From Marthasterias glacialis (lineage: Eukaryota; Echinodermata; Asteroidea; Forcipulatida; Asteriidae), in contig OU452236.1 in the NCBI GenBank assembly GCA_911728455.2, forward strand, positions 13,317,838-13,381,837: DNA of 64,000 bases, in the 5' to 3' direction. Positions within the stretch are counted from its first letter, which is position 1. The number at the start of each line of letters is the position of its first letter. Below the pieces are notes generated by a model. It was not told where the DNA came from. It did no database searches and saw nothing but the letters and a program-made list of their open reading frames with translations. Positions 36,530 to 49,713 of this stretch are shown piece after piece. The translations under genes and the position numbers were made by a program.

Positions 36530-38374
36530 TTGTTTTCACTCTGTTACAGCTTCGTGTACAAAAGTGCCATTAGACAGGCGTTTGAAGCGCATTCGGAGCA
36601 GCCCCGCTCCCTGGTGATTTCAAGGCGGAAGATGGCCCTGGCTGGCCAGGAAAACCTAATTTTCAGATGCAGGACTATGGCAGCTAACTGCATGTACAAG
36701 AAATTTCTCTCTAGCCCCATTATTTCTGGAGTTATTGGCCGTGGCGCTGCCCAATTCTTTTTTCGGCGGTTTTTTTTTTGCTGGCTTCGGTCTTGCACAC
36801 ACGTAGGGGCCTTGGCTATTGTTGACGTACACACAGCATTGCCGTATGCACTGGACATCCTCGGGGTGTCCTCTCTCCGCGGTCCCTGGCATCCTCCCTG
36901 TTTATCCCGCATCCTCAAGACCGGCATTTTCGGAAAGCCCTTGAGAAGGGCTTTCCAACAGTGTCAGACTTGTCATTTTCCCGCCAATACTTTGGGAGAT
37001 AGAGCCGTTGCTAAGTCTTGTTTTCACTCTGTTACAGCTTCGTGTACAAAAGTGCCATTAGACAGGCGTTTGAAGCGCATTCGGAGCAGCCCCGCTCCCT
37101 GGTAATTTCAAGGCGGAAGATGGCCCTGGCTGGCCAAGAAAACCAGATTTTCAGATGCAGGACTATGGCAGCTAACTGCAGGTACAAGAAATTTCTCTCT
37201 AGCCCCATTATTTCTGGAGTTATTGGCCGTGGCGCTGCCCACTTCTTTTTTCGGCGTTTTTTTTTTTGCTGGCTTCGGTCCAGCACACATGTAGGGGCCT
37301 TGCCTATTGTTGACGTACACACAGCATGGCCCTATGCACTGGACATCCTCGGGGTGTCCTCTCTCCGCGGTCCCTGGCATCCTCCCTGCTTATCCTGCAT
37401 CCTCAAGACCAGCATTTTCGGAAAGCCCTTGAGCTGGGCTTTCCAACAGTGTCAGACTTGTCAGTTTCCCGCCAATACTTTGGGAGATAGAGCCGTTGCT
37501 AAGTCTTGTTTTCACTCTGTTACAGCTTCGTGTACAAAAGTGCCATTAGACAGGCGTTTGAAGCGCATTCGGAGCAGCCCCGCTCCCTGGTGATTTCAAG
37601 GCGGAAGATGGCCCTGGCTGGCCAGGAAAACCTAATTTTCAGATGCAGGACTATGGCAGCTAATTGCAGGTACAAGAATTTTTTCTCTAGCCCCATTATT
37701 TCTGGAGTTATTGGCCGTGGCGCTGCCCACTTCTTTTTTCGGCGTTTTTTTTTTTTTTGCTGGCTTCGGTCCAGCACACATGTAGGGGCCTTGCCTATTG
37801 TTGACGTACACACAGCATGGCCGTATGCACTGGACATCCTCGGGGTGTCCTCTCTCTGCGGTCCCTGGCATCCTCCCTGTTTATCCTGCATCCTCAAGAC
37901 CGGCATTTTCGGAAAGCCCTTGAGCAGGGCTTTCCAACAGTGTCAGACTTGTCAGTTTCCCGCCAATACTTTGGAAGATAGAGCCGTTGCTAAGTCTTGT
38001 TTTCACTCTGTTACAGCTTCGTGTACAAAAGTGCCATTAGACAGGCGTTTGAAGCGCATTCGGAGCAGCCCCGCTCCCTGGTGATTTCAAGGCGGAAGAT
38101 GGCCCTGGCTGGCCAGGAAAACCAGATTTTCAGATGCAGGACTATGGCAGCTAACTGCAGGTACAAGAAATTTCTCTCTAGCCCCAGTATTTCTGGAGTT
38201 ATTGGCCGTGGTGCTGCCCACTTCTTTTTTCGGCGTGTTTTTTTTTTGCTGGCTTCGGTCCAGCACACATGTAGGGGCCTTGCCTATTGTTGACGTACAC
38301 ACAGCATGGCCGTATGCACTGGACATCCTCGGGGTGTCCTCTCTCCGCGGTCCCTGGCATCCTCCCTGTTTATC
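36530..38374 (+). repeat. Units 75-78, mixed subtypes
   Basis: Anchors are 36530, 37018, 37506 and 37997. The 36,530 unit has CCCAATTC, CTTGCACACACG, TTGAGAAGGG and TGTCATTTTCCC; the last two reappear together at about 63,316-63,355. The 37,018 unit has GGTAATTTC and CCCTGCTTATCC. The 37,997 unit has CCCAGTATTTC with GGTGCTGCC, the same combination as 39,951, 42,391 and 44,832. Confidence 0.85.
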
Positions 38375-41300
38375 CCACATCCTCAAGACCGGCATTTTCG
38401 GAAAGCCCGTGAGCAGGGCTTTCCAACAGTGTCAAACTTGTCAGTTTCCCGCCAATACTTTGGGAGATAGAGCCGTTGCTAAGTCTTGTTTTCACTCTGT
38501 TACAGCTTCGTGTACAAAAGTGCCATTAGACAGGCGTTTGAAGCGCATTCGGAGCAGCCCCGCTCCCTGGTGATTTCAAGGCGGAAGATGGCCCTCGCTG
38601 GCCAGGAAAACCAGATTTTCAGATGCAGGACTATGGCAGCTAACTGCAGGTACAAGAAATTTCTCTCTAGCCCCATTATTTCTGGAGTTATTGGCCGTGG
38701 CGCTGCCCACTTCTTTTTTCGGCGTTTTTTTTTTGCTGGCTTCGGTCCTGCACACACGTAGGGGCCTTGGCTATTGTTGACGTACACACAGCATGGCCGT
38801 ATGCACTGGACATCCTCGGGGTGTCCTCTCTCCGCGGTCCCTGGCATCCTCCCTGTTTATCCCGCATCCTCAAGACCGGCATTTTCGGAAAGCCCTTGAG
38901 CAGGGCTTTCCAACAGTGTCAGACTTGTCAGTTTCCCGCCAATACTTTGGGAGATAGAGCCGTTGCTCAGTCTTGTTTTCACTCTGTTACAGCTTCGTGT
39001 ACAAAAGTGCCATTAGACAGGCGTTTGAAGCGCATTCGGACAGCCCCGCTCCCTGGTGATTTCAAGGCGGAAGATGGCCCTGGCTGGCCAGGAAAACCAG
39101 ATTTTCAGATGCAGGACTATGGCAGCTAACTGCAGGTACAAGAAATTTCTCTCTAGCCCCATTATTTCTGGAGTTATTGGCCGTGGCGCTGCCCACTTCT
39201 TTTTTCGGCGTGTTTTTTTTTTTGCTGGCTTCGGTCCAGCACACATGTAGGGGCCTTGGCTATTGTTGACGTACACACAGCATGGCCGTAGCACTGGACA
39301 TCCTCGGGGTGTCCTCTCTCCGCGGTCCCTGGCATCCTCCCTGTTTATCCTGCATCCTCAAGACCGGCATTTTCGGAAAGCCCTTGAGCAGGGCTTTCCA
39401 ACAGTGTCAGACTTGTCAGTTTCCCGCCATACTTTGGGAGATAGAGCCGTTGCTAAGTCTTGTTTTCACTCTGTTACATATTCGTGTACAAAAGTGCCAT
39501 TAGACAGGCGTTTGAAGCGCATTCGGAGCAGCCCCGCTCCCTAGTGATTTCAAGGCGGAATATGGCCCTGGCTGGCCAGGAAAACCAGGTTTTCAGATGC
39601 AGGACTATGGCAGCTAACTGCAGGTACAAGAAATTTCTCTCTAGCCCCATTATTTCTGGAGTTATTGGCCGTGGCGCTGCCCACTTCTTTTTTCGGCGTT
39701 TTTTTTTTTTTTGCTGGCTTCGGTCCAGCACACATGTAGGGGCCTTGCCTATTGTTGACGTACACACAGCATGGCCGTATGCACTGGACATCCTCGGGGT
39801 GTCCTCTCTCTGCGGTCCCTGGCATCCTCCCTGTTTATCCTGCATCCTCAAGACCGGCATTTTCGGAAAGCCCTTGAGCAGGGCTTTCCAACAGTGTCAG
39901 ACTTGTCAGTTTCCCGCCAATACTTTGGAAGATAGAGCCGTTGCTAAGTCTTGTTTTCACTCTGTTACAGCTTCGTGTACAAAAGTGCCATTAGACAGGC
40001 GTTTGAAGCGCATTCGGAGCAGCCCCGCTCCCTGGTGATTTCAAGGCGGAAGATGGCCCTGGCTGGCCAGGAAAACCAGATTTTCAGATGCAGGACTATG
40101 GCAGCTAACTGCAGGTACAAGAAATTTCTCTCTAGCCCCAGTATTTCTGGAGTTATTGGCCGTGGTGCTGCCCACTTCTTTTTTCGGCGTGTTTTTTTTT
40201 TGCTGGCTTCGGTCCAGCACACATGTAGGGGCCTTGCCTATTGTTGACGTACACACAGCATGGCCGTATGCACTGGACATCCTCGGGGTGTCCTCTCTCC
40301 GCGGTCCCTGGCATCCTCCCTGTTTATCCCACATCCTCAAGACCGGCATTTTCGGAAAGCCCGTGAGCAGGGCTTTCCAACAGTGTCAAACTTGTCAGTT
40401 TCCCGCCAATACTTTGGGAGATAGAGCCGTTGCTAAGTCTTGTTTTCACTCTGTTACAGCTTCGTGTACAAAAGTGCCATTAGACAGGCGTTTGAAGCGC
40501 ATTCGGAGCAGCCACGCTCCCTGGTGATTTCAAGGCGGAAGATGGCCCTGGCTGGCCAGGAAAACCTAATTTTCAGATGCAGGACTATGGCAGCTAACTG
40601 CAGGTACAAGAAATTTCTCTCTAGCCCCATTATTTCTGGAGTTATTGGCCGTGGCGCTGCCCAATTCTTTTTTCGGCGTTTTTTTTTTGCTGGCTTCGGT
40701 CCTGCACACACGTAGGGGCCTTGGCTATTGTTGACGTACACACAGCATGGCCGTATGCACTGGACATCCTCGGGGTGTCCTCTCTCCGCGGTCCCTGGCA
40801 TCCTCCCTGTTTATCCCGCATCCTCAAGACCGGCATTTTCGGAAAGCCCTTGAGCAGGGCTTTCCAACAGTGTCAGACTTGTCAGTTTCCCGCCAATACT
40901 TTGGGAGATAGAGCCGTTGCTCAGTCTTGTTTTCACTCTGTTACAGCTTCGTGTACAAAAGTGCCATTAGACAGGCGTTTGAAGCGCATTCGGACAGCCC
41001 CGCTCCCTGGTGATTTCAAGGCGGAAGATGGCCCTGAGTGGCCAAGAAAACCAGATTTTCAGATGCAGGACTATGACAGCTAACTGCAGGTACAAGAAAT
41101 TTCTCTCTAGCCCCATTATTTCTGGAGTTATTGGCCTTGGCGCTGCCCACTTCTTTTTTCGGCGTGTTTTTTTTTTTGCTGGCTTCGGTCCAGCACACAT
41201 GTAGGGGCCTTGCCTATTGTTGACGTACATACAGCATGGCCGTATGCACTGGACATCCTCGGGGTTTCCTCTCTCCGCGGTCCCTGGCATCCTCCCTGTT

Positions 41301-42430
41301 TATACCACATCCTCAAGACCGGCATTTTCGGAAAGCCCTTGAGCAGGGCTTTCCAACAGTGTCAGACTTGTCAGTTTCCCGCCAATACTTTGGGAGATAG
41401 AGCCGTTGCTAAGTCTTGTTTTCACTCTGTTACAGCTTCGTGTACAAAAGTGCCATTAGACAGGCGTTTGAAGCGCATTCGGAGCAGCCCCGCTCCCTGG
41501 TGATTTCAAGGCGGAAGATGGCCCTGGCTGGCCAGGAAAACCAGATTTTCAGATGCAGGACTATGGCAGCTAACTGCAGGTACAAGACATTTCTCTCTAG
41601 CCCCATTATTTCTGGAGATATTGGCCGTGGCGCTGCCCACTTCTTTTTTCGGCGTTTTTTTTTTGCTGGCTTCAGTCCAGCACACATGTAGGGGCCTTGC
41701 CTATTGTTGACGTACACACAGCATGGCCGTATGCACTGGACATTCTCGGGGTGTCCTCTCTCCGCAGTCCCTGGCATCCTCCCTGTTAATCCCGCATCCT
41801 CAAGACCGGCATTTTCGGAAAGCCCTTCAGCAGGGCTTTCCAACAGTGTCAGACTTGTCAGTTTCCCGCCAATACTTTGGGAGATAGAGCCGTTGCTAAG
41901 TCTTGTTTTCACTCTGTTACAGCTTCGTGTACAAAAGTACCATTAGACAGGCGTTTGAAGCACATTCGGAGCAGCCCCGCTCCCTGGTGATTTCAAGGCG
42001 GAAGATGGCCCTGGCTGGCCAGGAAAACCAGATTTTCAGATGCAGGACTATGGCAGCTAACTGCAGGTACAAGAAATTTCTCTCTAGCCCCATTATTTCT
42101 GGAGTTATTGGCCGTGGCGCTGCCCACTTCTTTTTTCGGCGTGTTTTTTTTTTTGCTGGCTTCGGTCCAACACACATGTAGGGGCCTTGGCTATTGTTGA
42201 CGTACACACAGCATGGCCGTAGCACTGGACATCCTCGGGGTGTCCTCTCTCCGCGGTCCCTGGCATCCTCCCTGTTTATCCTGCATCCTCAAGACCGGCA
42301 TTTTCGGAAAGCCCTTGAGCAGGGCTTTCCAACAGTGTCAGACTTGTCAGTTTCCCGCCATACTTTGGGAGATAGAGCCGTTGCTAAGTCTTGTTTTCAC
42401 TCTGTTACAGCTTCGTGTACAAAAGTACCA
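38375..42430 (+). repeat. Long duplication with 4,881-bp period, copy 1
   Basis: Units at 38486, 38973, 39460, 39951, 40440, 40927, 41416, 41903 and the start of 42391 each have a counterpart exactly 4,881 bp downstream. Shared rare marks are CCCTCGCTGG (38,592), GCTCAGTC (38,966 and 40,920), CGGACAGCC (39,038 and 40,991), TTACATATTCG (39,474), AGCCACGCTCC (40,510), GGCCTTGGCGC (41,135) and CCCTTCAGC (41,823). The left end lies within about 90 bp upstream of 38,374, the right end between about 42,428 and 42,465. Confidence 0.92.
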
Positions 42431-43255
42431 TTAGACAGGCGTTTGAAGCGCATTCGGAGCAGCCCCGCTCCCTGGTGATTTCAAGGCGGAAGATGGCCCT
42501 GGCTGGCCAGGAAAACCAGATTTTCAGATGCAGGACTATGGCAGCTAACTGCAGGTACAAGAAATTTCTCTCTAGCCCCAGTATTTCTGGAGTTATTGGC
42601 CGTGGTGCTGCCCACTTCTTTTTTCGGCGTGTTTTTTTTTTGCTGGCTTCGGTCCAGCACACATGTAGGGGCCTTGCCTATTGTTGACGTACACACAGCA
42701 TGGCCGTATGCACTGGACATCCTCGGGGTGTCCTCTCTCCGCGGTCCCTGGCATCCTCCCTGTTTATCCCACATCCTCAAGACCGGCATTTTCGGAAAGC
42801 CCGTGAGCAGGGCTTTCCAACAGTGTCAAACTTGTCAGTTTCCCGCCAATACTTTGGGAGATAGAGCCGTTGCTAAGTCTTGTTTTCACTCTGTTACAGC
42901 TTCGTGTACAAAAGTGCCATTAGACAGGCGTTTGAAGCGCATTCGGAGCAGCCACGCTCCCTGGTGATTTCAAGGCGGAAGATGGCCCTGGCTGGCCAGG
43001 AAAACCTAATTTGCAGATGCAGGACTATGGCAGCTAACTGCAGGTACAAGAAATTTCTCTCTAGCCCCATTATTTCTGGAGTTATTGGCCGTGGCGCTGC
43101 CCAATTCTTTTTTCGGCGTTTTTTTTTTGCTGGCTTCGGTCCTGCACACACGTAGGGGCCTTGGCTATTGTTGACGTACACACAGCATGGCCGTATGCAC
43201 TGGACATCCTCGGGGTGTCCTCTCTCCGCGGTCCCTGGCATCCTCCCTGTTTATC
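42431..43255 (+). repeat. ~0.8-kb hybrid segment between duplication copies
   Basis: The 42,391 unit starts like 41,903/47,272 (AAAGTACCATTAG) but continues as the CCCAGTATTTC, GGTGCTGCC type of 39,951. The 42,880 unit then follows 40,440 (AGCCACGCTCC, CCCAATTC). At about 43,255 the sequence returns to the start of the duplicated block. The segment thus repeats part of the block's own interior, five units (2,440 bp) on. It has its own change, AATTTGCAG at about 43,010. Confidence 0.88.
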
Positions 43256-46200
43256 CCACATCCTCAAGACCGGCATTTTCGGAAAGCCCGTGAGCAGGGC
43301 TTTCCAACAGTGTCAAACTTGTCAGTTTCCCGCCAATACTTTGGGAGATAGAGCCGTTGCTAAGTCTTGTTTTCACTCTGTTACAGCTTCGTGTACAAAA
43401 GTGCCATTAGACAGGCGTTTGAAGCGCATTCGGAGCAGCCCCGCTCCCTGGTGATTTCAAGGCGGAAGATGGCCCTCGCTGGCCAGGAAAACCAGATTTT
43501 CAGATGCAGGACTATGGCAGCTAACTGCAGGTACAAGAAATTTCTCTCTAGCCCCATTATTTCTGGAGTTATTGGCCGTGGCGCTGCCCACTTCTTTTTT
43601 CGGCGTTTTTTTTTTGCTGGCTTCGGTCCTGCACACACGTAGGGGCCTTGGCTATTGTTGACGTACACACAGCATGGCCGTATGCACTGGACATCCTCGG
43701 GGTGTCCTCTCTCCGCGGTCCCTGGCATCCTCCCTGTTTATCCCGCATCCTCAAGACCGGCATTTTCGGAAAGCCCTTGAGCAGGGCTTTCCAACAGTGT
43801 CAGACTTGTCAGTTTCCCGCCAATACTTTGGGAGATAGAGCCGTTGCTCAGTCTTGTTTTCACTCTGTTACAGCTTCGTGTACAAAAGTGCCATTAGACA
43901 GGCGTTTGAAGCGCATTCGGACAGCCCCGCTCCCTGGTGATTTCAAGGCGGAAGATGGCCCTGGCTGGCCAGGAAAACCAGATTTTCAGATGCAGGACTA
44001 TGGCAGCTAACTGCAGGTACAAGAAATTTCTCTCTAGCCCCATTATTTCTGGAGTTATTGGCCGTGGCGCTGCCCACTTCTTTTTTCGGCGTGTTTTTTT
44101 TTTTGCTGGCTTCGGTCCAGCACACATGTAGGGGCCTTGGCTATTGTTGACGTACACACAGCATGGCCGTAGCACTGGACATCCTCGGGGTGTCCTCTCT
44201 CCGCGGTCCCTGGCATCCTCCCTGTTTATCCTGCATCCTCAAGACCGGCATTTTCGGAAAGCCCTTGAGCAGGGCTTTCCAACAGTGTCAGACTTGTCAG
44301 TTTCCCGCCATACTTTGGGAGATAGAGCCGTTGCTAAGTCTTGTTTTCACTCTGTTACATATTCGTGTACAAAAGTGCCATTAGACAGGCGTTTGAAGCG
44401 CATTCGGAGCAGCCCCGCTCCCTAGTGATTTCAAGGCGGAATATGGCCCTGGCTGGCCAGGAAAACCAGGTTTTCAGATGCAGGACTATGGCAGCTAACT
44501 GCAGGTACAAGAAATTTCTCTCTAGCCCCATTATTTCTGGAGTTATTGGCCGTGGCGCTGCCCACTTCTTTTTTCGGCGTTTTTTTTTTTTTTGCTGGCT
44601 TCGGTCCAGCACACATGTAGGGGCCTTGCCTATTGTTGACGTACACACAGCATGGCCGTATGCACTGGACATCCTCGGGGTGTCCTCTCTCTGCGGTCCC
44701 TGGCATCCTCCCTGTTTATCCTGCATCCTCAAGACCGGCATTTTCGGAAAGCCCTTGAGCAGGGCTTTCCAACAGTGTCAGACTTGTCAGTTTCCCGCCA
44801 ATACTTTGGAAGATAGAGCCGTTGCTAAGTCTTGTTTTCACTCTGTTACAGCTTCGTGTACAAAAGTGCCATTAGACAGGCGTTTGAAGCGCATTCGGAG
44901 CAGCCCCGCTCCCTGGTGATTTCAAGGCGGAAGATGGCCCTGGCTGGCCAGGAAAACCAGATTTTCAGATGCAGGACTATGGCAGCTAACTGCAGGTACA
45001 AGAAATTTCTCTCTAGCCCCAGTATTTCTGGAGTTATTGGCCGTGGTGCTGCCCACTTCTTTTTTCGGCGTGTTTTTTTTTTGCTGGCTTCGGTCCAGCA
45101 CACATGTAGGGGCCTTGCCTATTGTTGACGTACACACAGCATGGCCGTATGCACTGGACATCCTCGGGGTGTCCTCTCTCCGCGGTCCCTGGCATCCTCC
45201 CTGTTTATCCCACATCCTCAAGACCGGCATTTTCGGAAAGCCCGTGAGCAGGGCTTTCCAACAGTGTCAAACTTGTCAGTTTCCCGCCAATACTTTGGGA
45301 GATAGAGCCGTTGCTAAGTCTTGTTTTCACTCTGTTACAGCTTCGTGTACAAAAGTGCCATTAGACAGGCGTTTGAAGCGCATTCGGAGCAGCCACGCTC
45401 CCTGGTGATTTCAAGGCGGAAGATGGCCCTGGCTGGCCAGGAAAACCTAATTTTCAGATGCAGGACTATGGCAGCTAACTGCAGGTACAAGAAATTTCTC
45501 TCTAGCCCCATTATTTCTGGAGTTATTGGCCGTGGCGCTGCCCAATTCTTTTTTCGGCGTTTTTTTTTTGCTGGCTTCGGTCCTGCACACACGTAGGGGC
45601 CTTGGCTATTGTTGACGTACACACAGCATGGCCGTATGCACTGGACATCCTCGGGGTGTCCTCTCTCCGCGGTCCCTGGCATCCTCCCTGTTTATCCCGC
45701 ATCCTCAAGACCGGCATTTTCGGAAAGCCCTTGAGCAGGGCTTTCCAACAGTGTCAGACTTGTCAGTTTCCCGCCAATACTTTGGGAGATAGAGCCGTTG
45801 CTCAGTCTTGTTTTCACTCTGTTACAGCTTCGTGTACAAAAGTGCCATTAGACAGGCGTTTGAAGCGCATTCGGACAGCCCCGCTCCCTGGTGATTTCAA
45901 GGCGGAAGATGGCCCTGAGTGGCCAAGAAAACCAGATTTTCAGATGCAGGACTATGACAGCTAACTGCAGGTACAAGAAATTTCTCTCTAGCCCCATTAT
46001 TTCTGGAGTTATTGGCCTTGGCGCTGCCCACTTCTTTTTTCGGCGTGTTTTTTTTTTTGCTGGCTTCGGTCCAGCACACATGTAGGGGCCTTGCCTATTG
46101 TTGACGTACATACAGCATGGCCGTATGCACTGGACATCCTCGGGGTTTCCTCTCTCCGCGGTCCCTGGCATCCTCCCTGTTTATACCACATCCTCAAGAC

Positions 46201-47311
46201 CGGCATTTTCGGAAAGCCCTTGAGCAGGGCTTTCCAACAGTGTCAGACTTGTCAGTTTCCCGCCAATACTTTGGGAGATAGAGCCGTTGCTAAGTCTTGT
46301 TTTCACTCTGTTACAGCTTCGTGTACAAAAGTGCCATTAGACAGGCGTTTGAAGCGCATTCGGAGCAGCCCCGCTCCCTGGTGATTTCAAGGCGGAAGAT
46401 GGCCCTGGCTGGCCAGGAAAACCAGATTTTCAGATGCAGGACTATGGCAGCTAACTGCAGGTACAAGACATTTCTCTCTAGCCCCATTATTTCTGGAGAT
46501 ATTGGCCGTGGCGCTGCCCACTTCTTTTTTCGGCGTTTTTTTTTTGCTGGCTTCAGTCCAGCACACATGTAGGGGCCTTGCCTATTGTTGACGTACACAC
46601 AGCATGGCCGTATGCACTGGACATTCTCGGGGTGTCCTCTCTCCGCAGTCCCTGGCATCCTCCCTGTTAATCCCGCATCCTCAAGACCGGCATTTTCGGA
46701 AAGCCCTTCAGCAGGGCTTTCCAACAGTGTCAGACTTGTCAGTTTCCCGCCAATACTTTGGGAGATAGAGCCGTTGCTAAGTCTTGTTTTCACTCTGTTA
46801 CAGCTTCGTGTACAAAAGTACCATTAGACAGGCGTTTGAAGCACATTCGGAGCAGCCCCGCTCCCTGGTGATTTCAAGGCGGAAGATGGCCCTGGCTGGC
46901 CAGGAAAACCAGATTTTCAGATGCAGGACTATGGCAGCTAACTGCAGGTACAAGAAATTTCTCTCTAGCCCCATTATTTCTGGAGTTATTGGCCGTGGCG
47001 CTGCCCACTTCTTTTTTCGGCGTGTTTTTTTTTTTGCTGGCTTCGGTCCAACACACATGTAGGGGCCTTGGCTATTGTTGACGTACACACAGCATGGCCG
47101 TAGCACTGGACATCCTCGGGGTGTCCTCTCTCCGCGGTCCCTGGCATCCTCCCTGTTTATCCTGCATCCTCAAGACCGGCATTTTCGGAAAGCCCTTGAG
47201 CAGGGCTTTCCAACAGTGTCAGACTTGTCAGTTTCCCGCCATACTTTGGGAGATAGAGCCGTTGCTAAGTCTTGTTTTCACTCTGTTACAGCTTCGTGTA
47301 CAAAAGTACCA
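43256..47311 (+). repeat. Long duplication with 4,881-bp period, copy 2
   Basis: Anchors are 43367, 43854, 44341, 44832, 45321, 45808, 46297 and 46784, then the start of 47272. It is collinear with copy 1 at a constant 4,881-bp offset, T-tracts included, and carries all the rare marks listed for copy 1. Beyond about 47,346 (CCCTGCTCC, then GGAATATGG) it departs into the right-hand tetramer type. Confidence 0.92.
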
Positions 47312-49713
47312 TTAGACAGGCGTTTGAAGCGCATTCGGAGCAGCCCTGCTCCCTGGTGATTTCAAGGCGGAATATGGCCCTGGCTGGCCAGGAAAACCAG
47401 ATTTTCAGATGCAGGACTATGGCAGCTAACTGCAGGTACAAGAAATTTCTCTCTAGCCCCATTATTTCTGGAGTTATTGGCCGTGGCGCTGCCCACTTCT
47501 TTTTTCGGCGTGTTTTTTTTTTTGCTGGCTTCGGTCCAGCACACATGTAGGGGTCTTGCCTATTGTTGACGTACACACAGCATGGCCGTAGCACTGGACA
47601 TCCTCGGGGTGTCCTCTCTCCGCGGTCCCTGGCATCCTCCCTGTTTATCCCGCATCCTCAAGACCGGCATTTTCGGAAAGCCCTTGAGCAGGGCTTTCCA
47701 ACAGTGTCAGACTTGTCAGTTTCCCGCCAATACTTTGGGAGATAGAGCCGTTGCTAAGTCTTGTTTTCACTCTGTTACAGCTTCGTGTACAAAAGTGCCA
47801 TTAGACAGGCGTTTGAAGCGCATTCGGAGCAGCCCCGCTCCCTAGTGATTTCAAGGCGGAAGATGGCCCTGGCTGGCCAAGAAAACCAGGTTTTCAGATG
47901 CAGGACTATGGCAGCTAACTGCAGGTACAAGAAATTTCTCTCTAGCCCCATTATTTCTGGAGCTATTGGCCGTGGCGCTGCCCACTTCTTTTTTCGGCGT
48001 GTTTTTTTTTTTGCTGGCTTCGGTCCAGCACACATGTAGGGGCCTTGCCTATTGTTGACGTACACACAGCATGGCCGTAGCACTGGACATCCTCGGGGTG
48101 TCCTCTCTCCGCGGTCTTTGGCATCCTCCCTGCTTATCCTGCATCCTCAAGACCGGCATTTTCGGAAAGCCCGTGAGCAGGGCTTTCCAACAGTGTCAGA
48201 CTTGTCAGTTTCCCGCCAATACTTTGGGAGATAGAGCCGTTGCTAAGTCTTGTTTTCACTCTGTTACAGCTTCGTGTACAAAAGTGCCATTAGACAGGCG
48301 TTTGAAGCGCATTCGGAGCAGCCCCGCTCCCTGGTGATTTCAAGGCGGAAGATGGCCCTGGCTGGCCAGGAAAACCAGATTTTCAGATGCAGGACTATGG
48401 CAGCTAACTGCATGTACAAGAAATTTTTCTCTAGCCCCATTATTTCTGGAGTTATTGGCCGTGGCGCTGCCCACTTCTTTTTTCGGCGTGTTTTTTTTTA
48501 GCTGGCTTCGGTCCAGCACACATGTAGGGGCCTTGCCTATTGTTGACGTACACACAGCATGGCCGTAGCACTGGACATCCTCGGGGTGTCCTCTCTCCGC
48601 AGTCCCTGGCATCCTCCCTGTTAATCCCGCATCCTCAAGACCGGCATTTTCGGAAAGCCCTTGAGCAGGGCTTTCCAACAGTGTCAGACTTGTCAGTTTC
48701 CCGCCAATACTTTGGGAGATAGAGCCGTTGCTAAGTCTTGTTTTCACTCTGTTACAGCTTCGTGTACAAAAGTGCCATTAGACAGGCGTTTGAAGCGCAT
48801 TCGGAGCAGCCCCGCTCCCTGGTGATTTCAAGGCGGAAGATGGCCCTGGCTGGCCAGGAAAACCAGATTTTCAGATGCAGGACTATGGCAGCTAACTGCA
48901 GGTACAAGCAATTTCTCTCTAGCCCCATTATTTCTGGAGTTATTGGCCGTGGCGCTGCCCACTTCTTTTTTCGGCGTGTTTTTTTTTTTGCTGGCTTCGG
49001 TCCAACACACATGTAGGGGCCTTGGCTATTGTTGACGTACACACAGCATGGCCGTAGCACTGGACATCCTCGGGGTGTCCTCTCTCCGCGGTCCCTGGCA
49101 TCCTCCCTGTTTATCCTGCATCCTCAAGACCGGCATTTTCGGAAAGCCCTTGAGCAGGGCTTTCCAACAGTGTCAGACTTGTCAGTTTCCCGCCATACTT
49201 TGGGAGATAGAGCCGTTGCTAAGTCTTGTTTTCACTCTGTTACAGCTTCGTGTACAAAAGTACCATTAGACAGGCGTTTGAAGCGCATTCGGAGCAGCCC
49301 TGCTCCCTGGTGATTTCAAGGCGGAATATGGCCCTGGCTGGCCAGGAAAACCAGATTTTCAGATGCAGGACTATGGCAGCTAACTGCAGGTACAAGAAAT
49401 TTCTCTCTAGCCCCATTATTTCTGGAGTTATTGGCCGTGGCGCTGCCCACTTCTTTTTTCGGCGTGTTTTTTTTTTGCTGGCTTCGGTCCAGCACACATG
49501 TAGGGGTCTTGCCTATTGTTGACGTACACACAGCATGGCCGTAGCACTGGACATCCTCGGGGTGTCCTCTCTCCGCGGTCCCTGGCATCCTCCCTGTTTA
49601 TCCCGCATCCTCAAGACCGGCATTTTCGGAAAGCCCTTGAGCAGGGCTTTCCAACAGTGTCAGACTTGTCAGTTTCCCGCCAATACTTTGGGAGATAGAG
49701 CCGTTGCTAAGTC

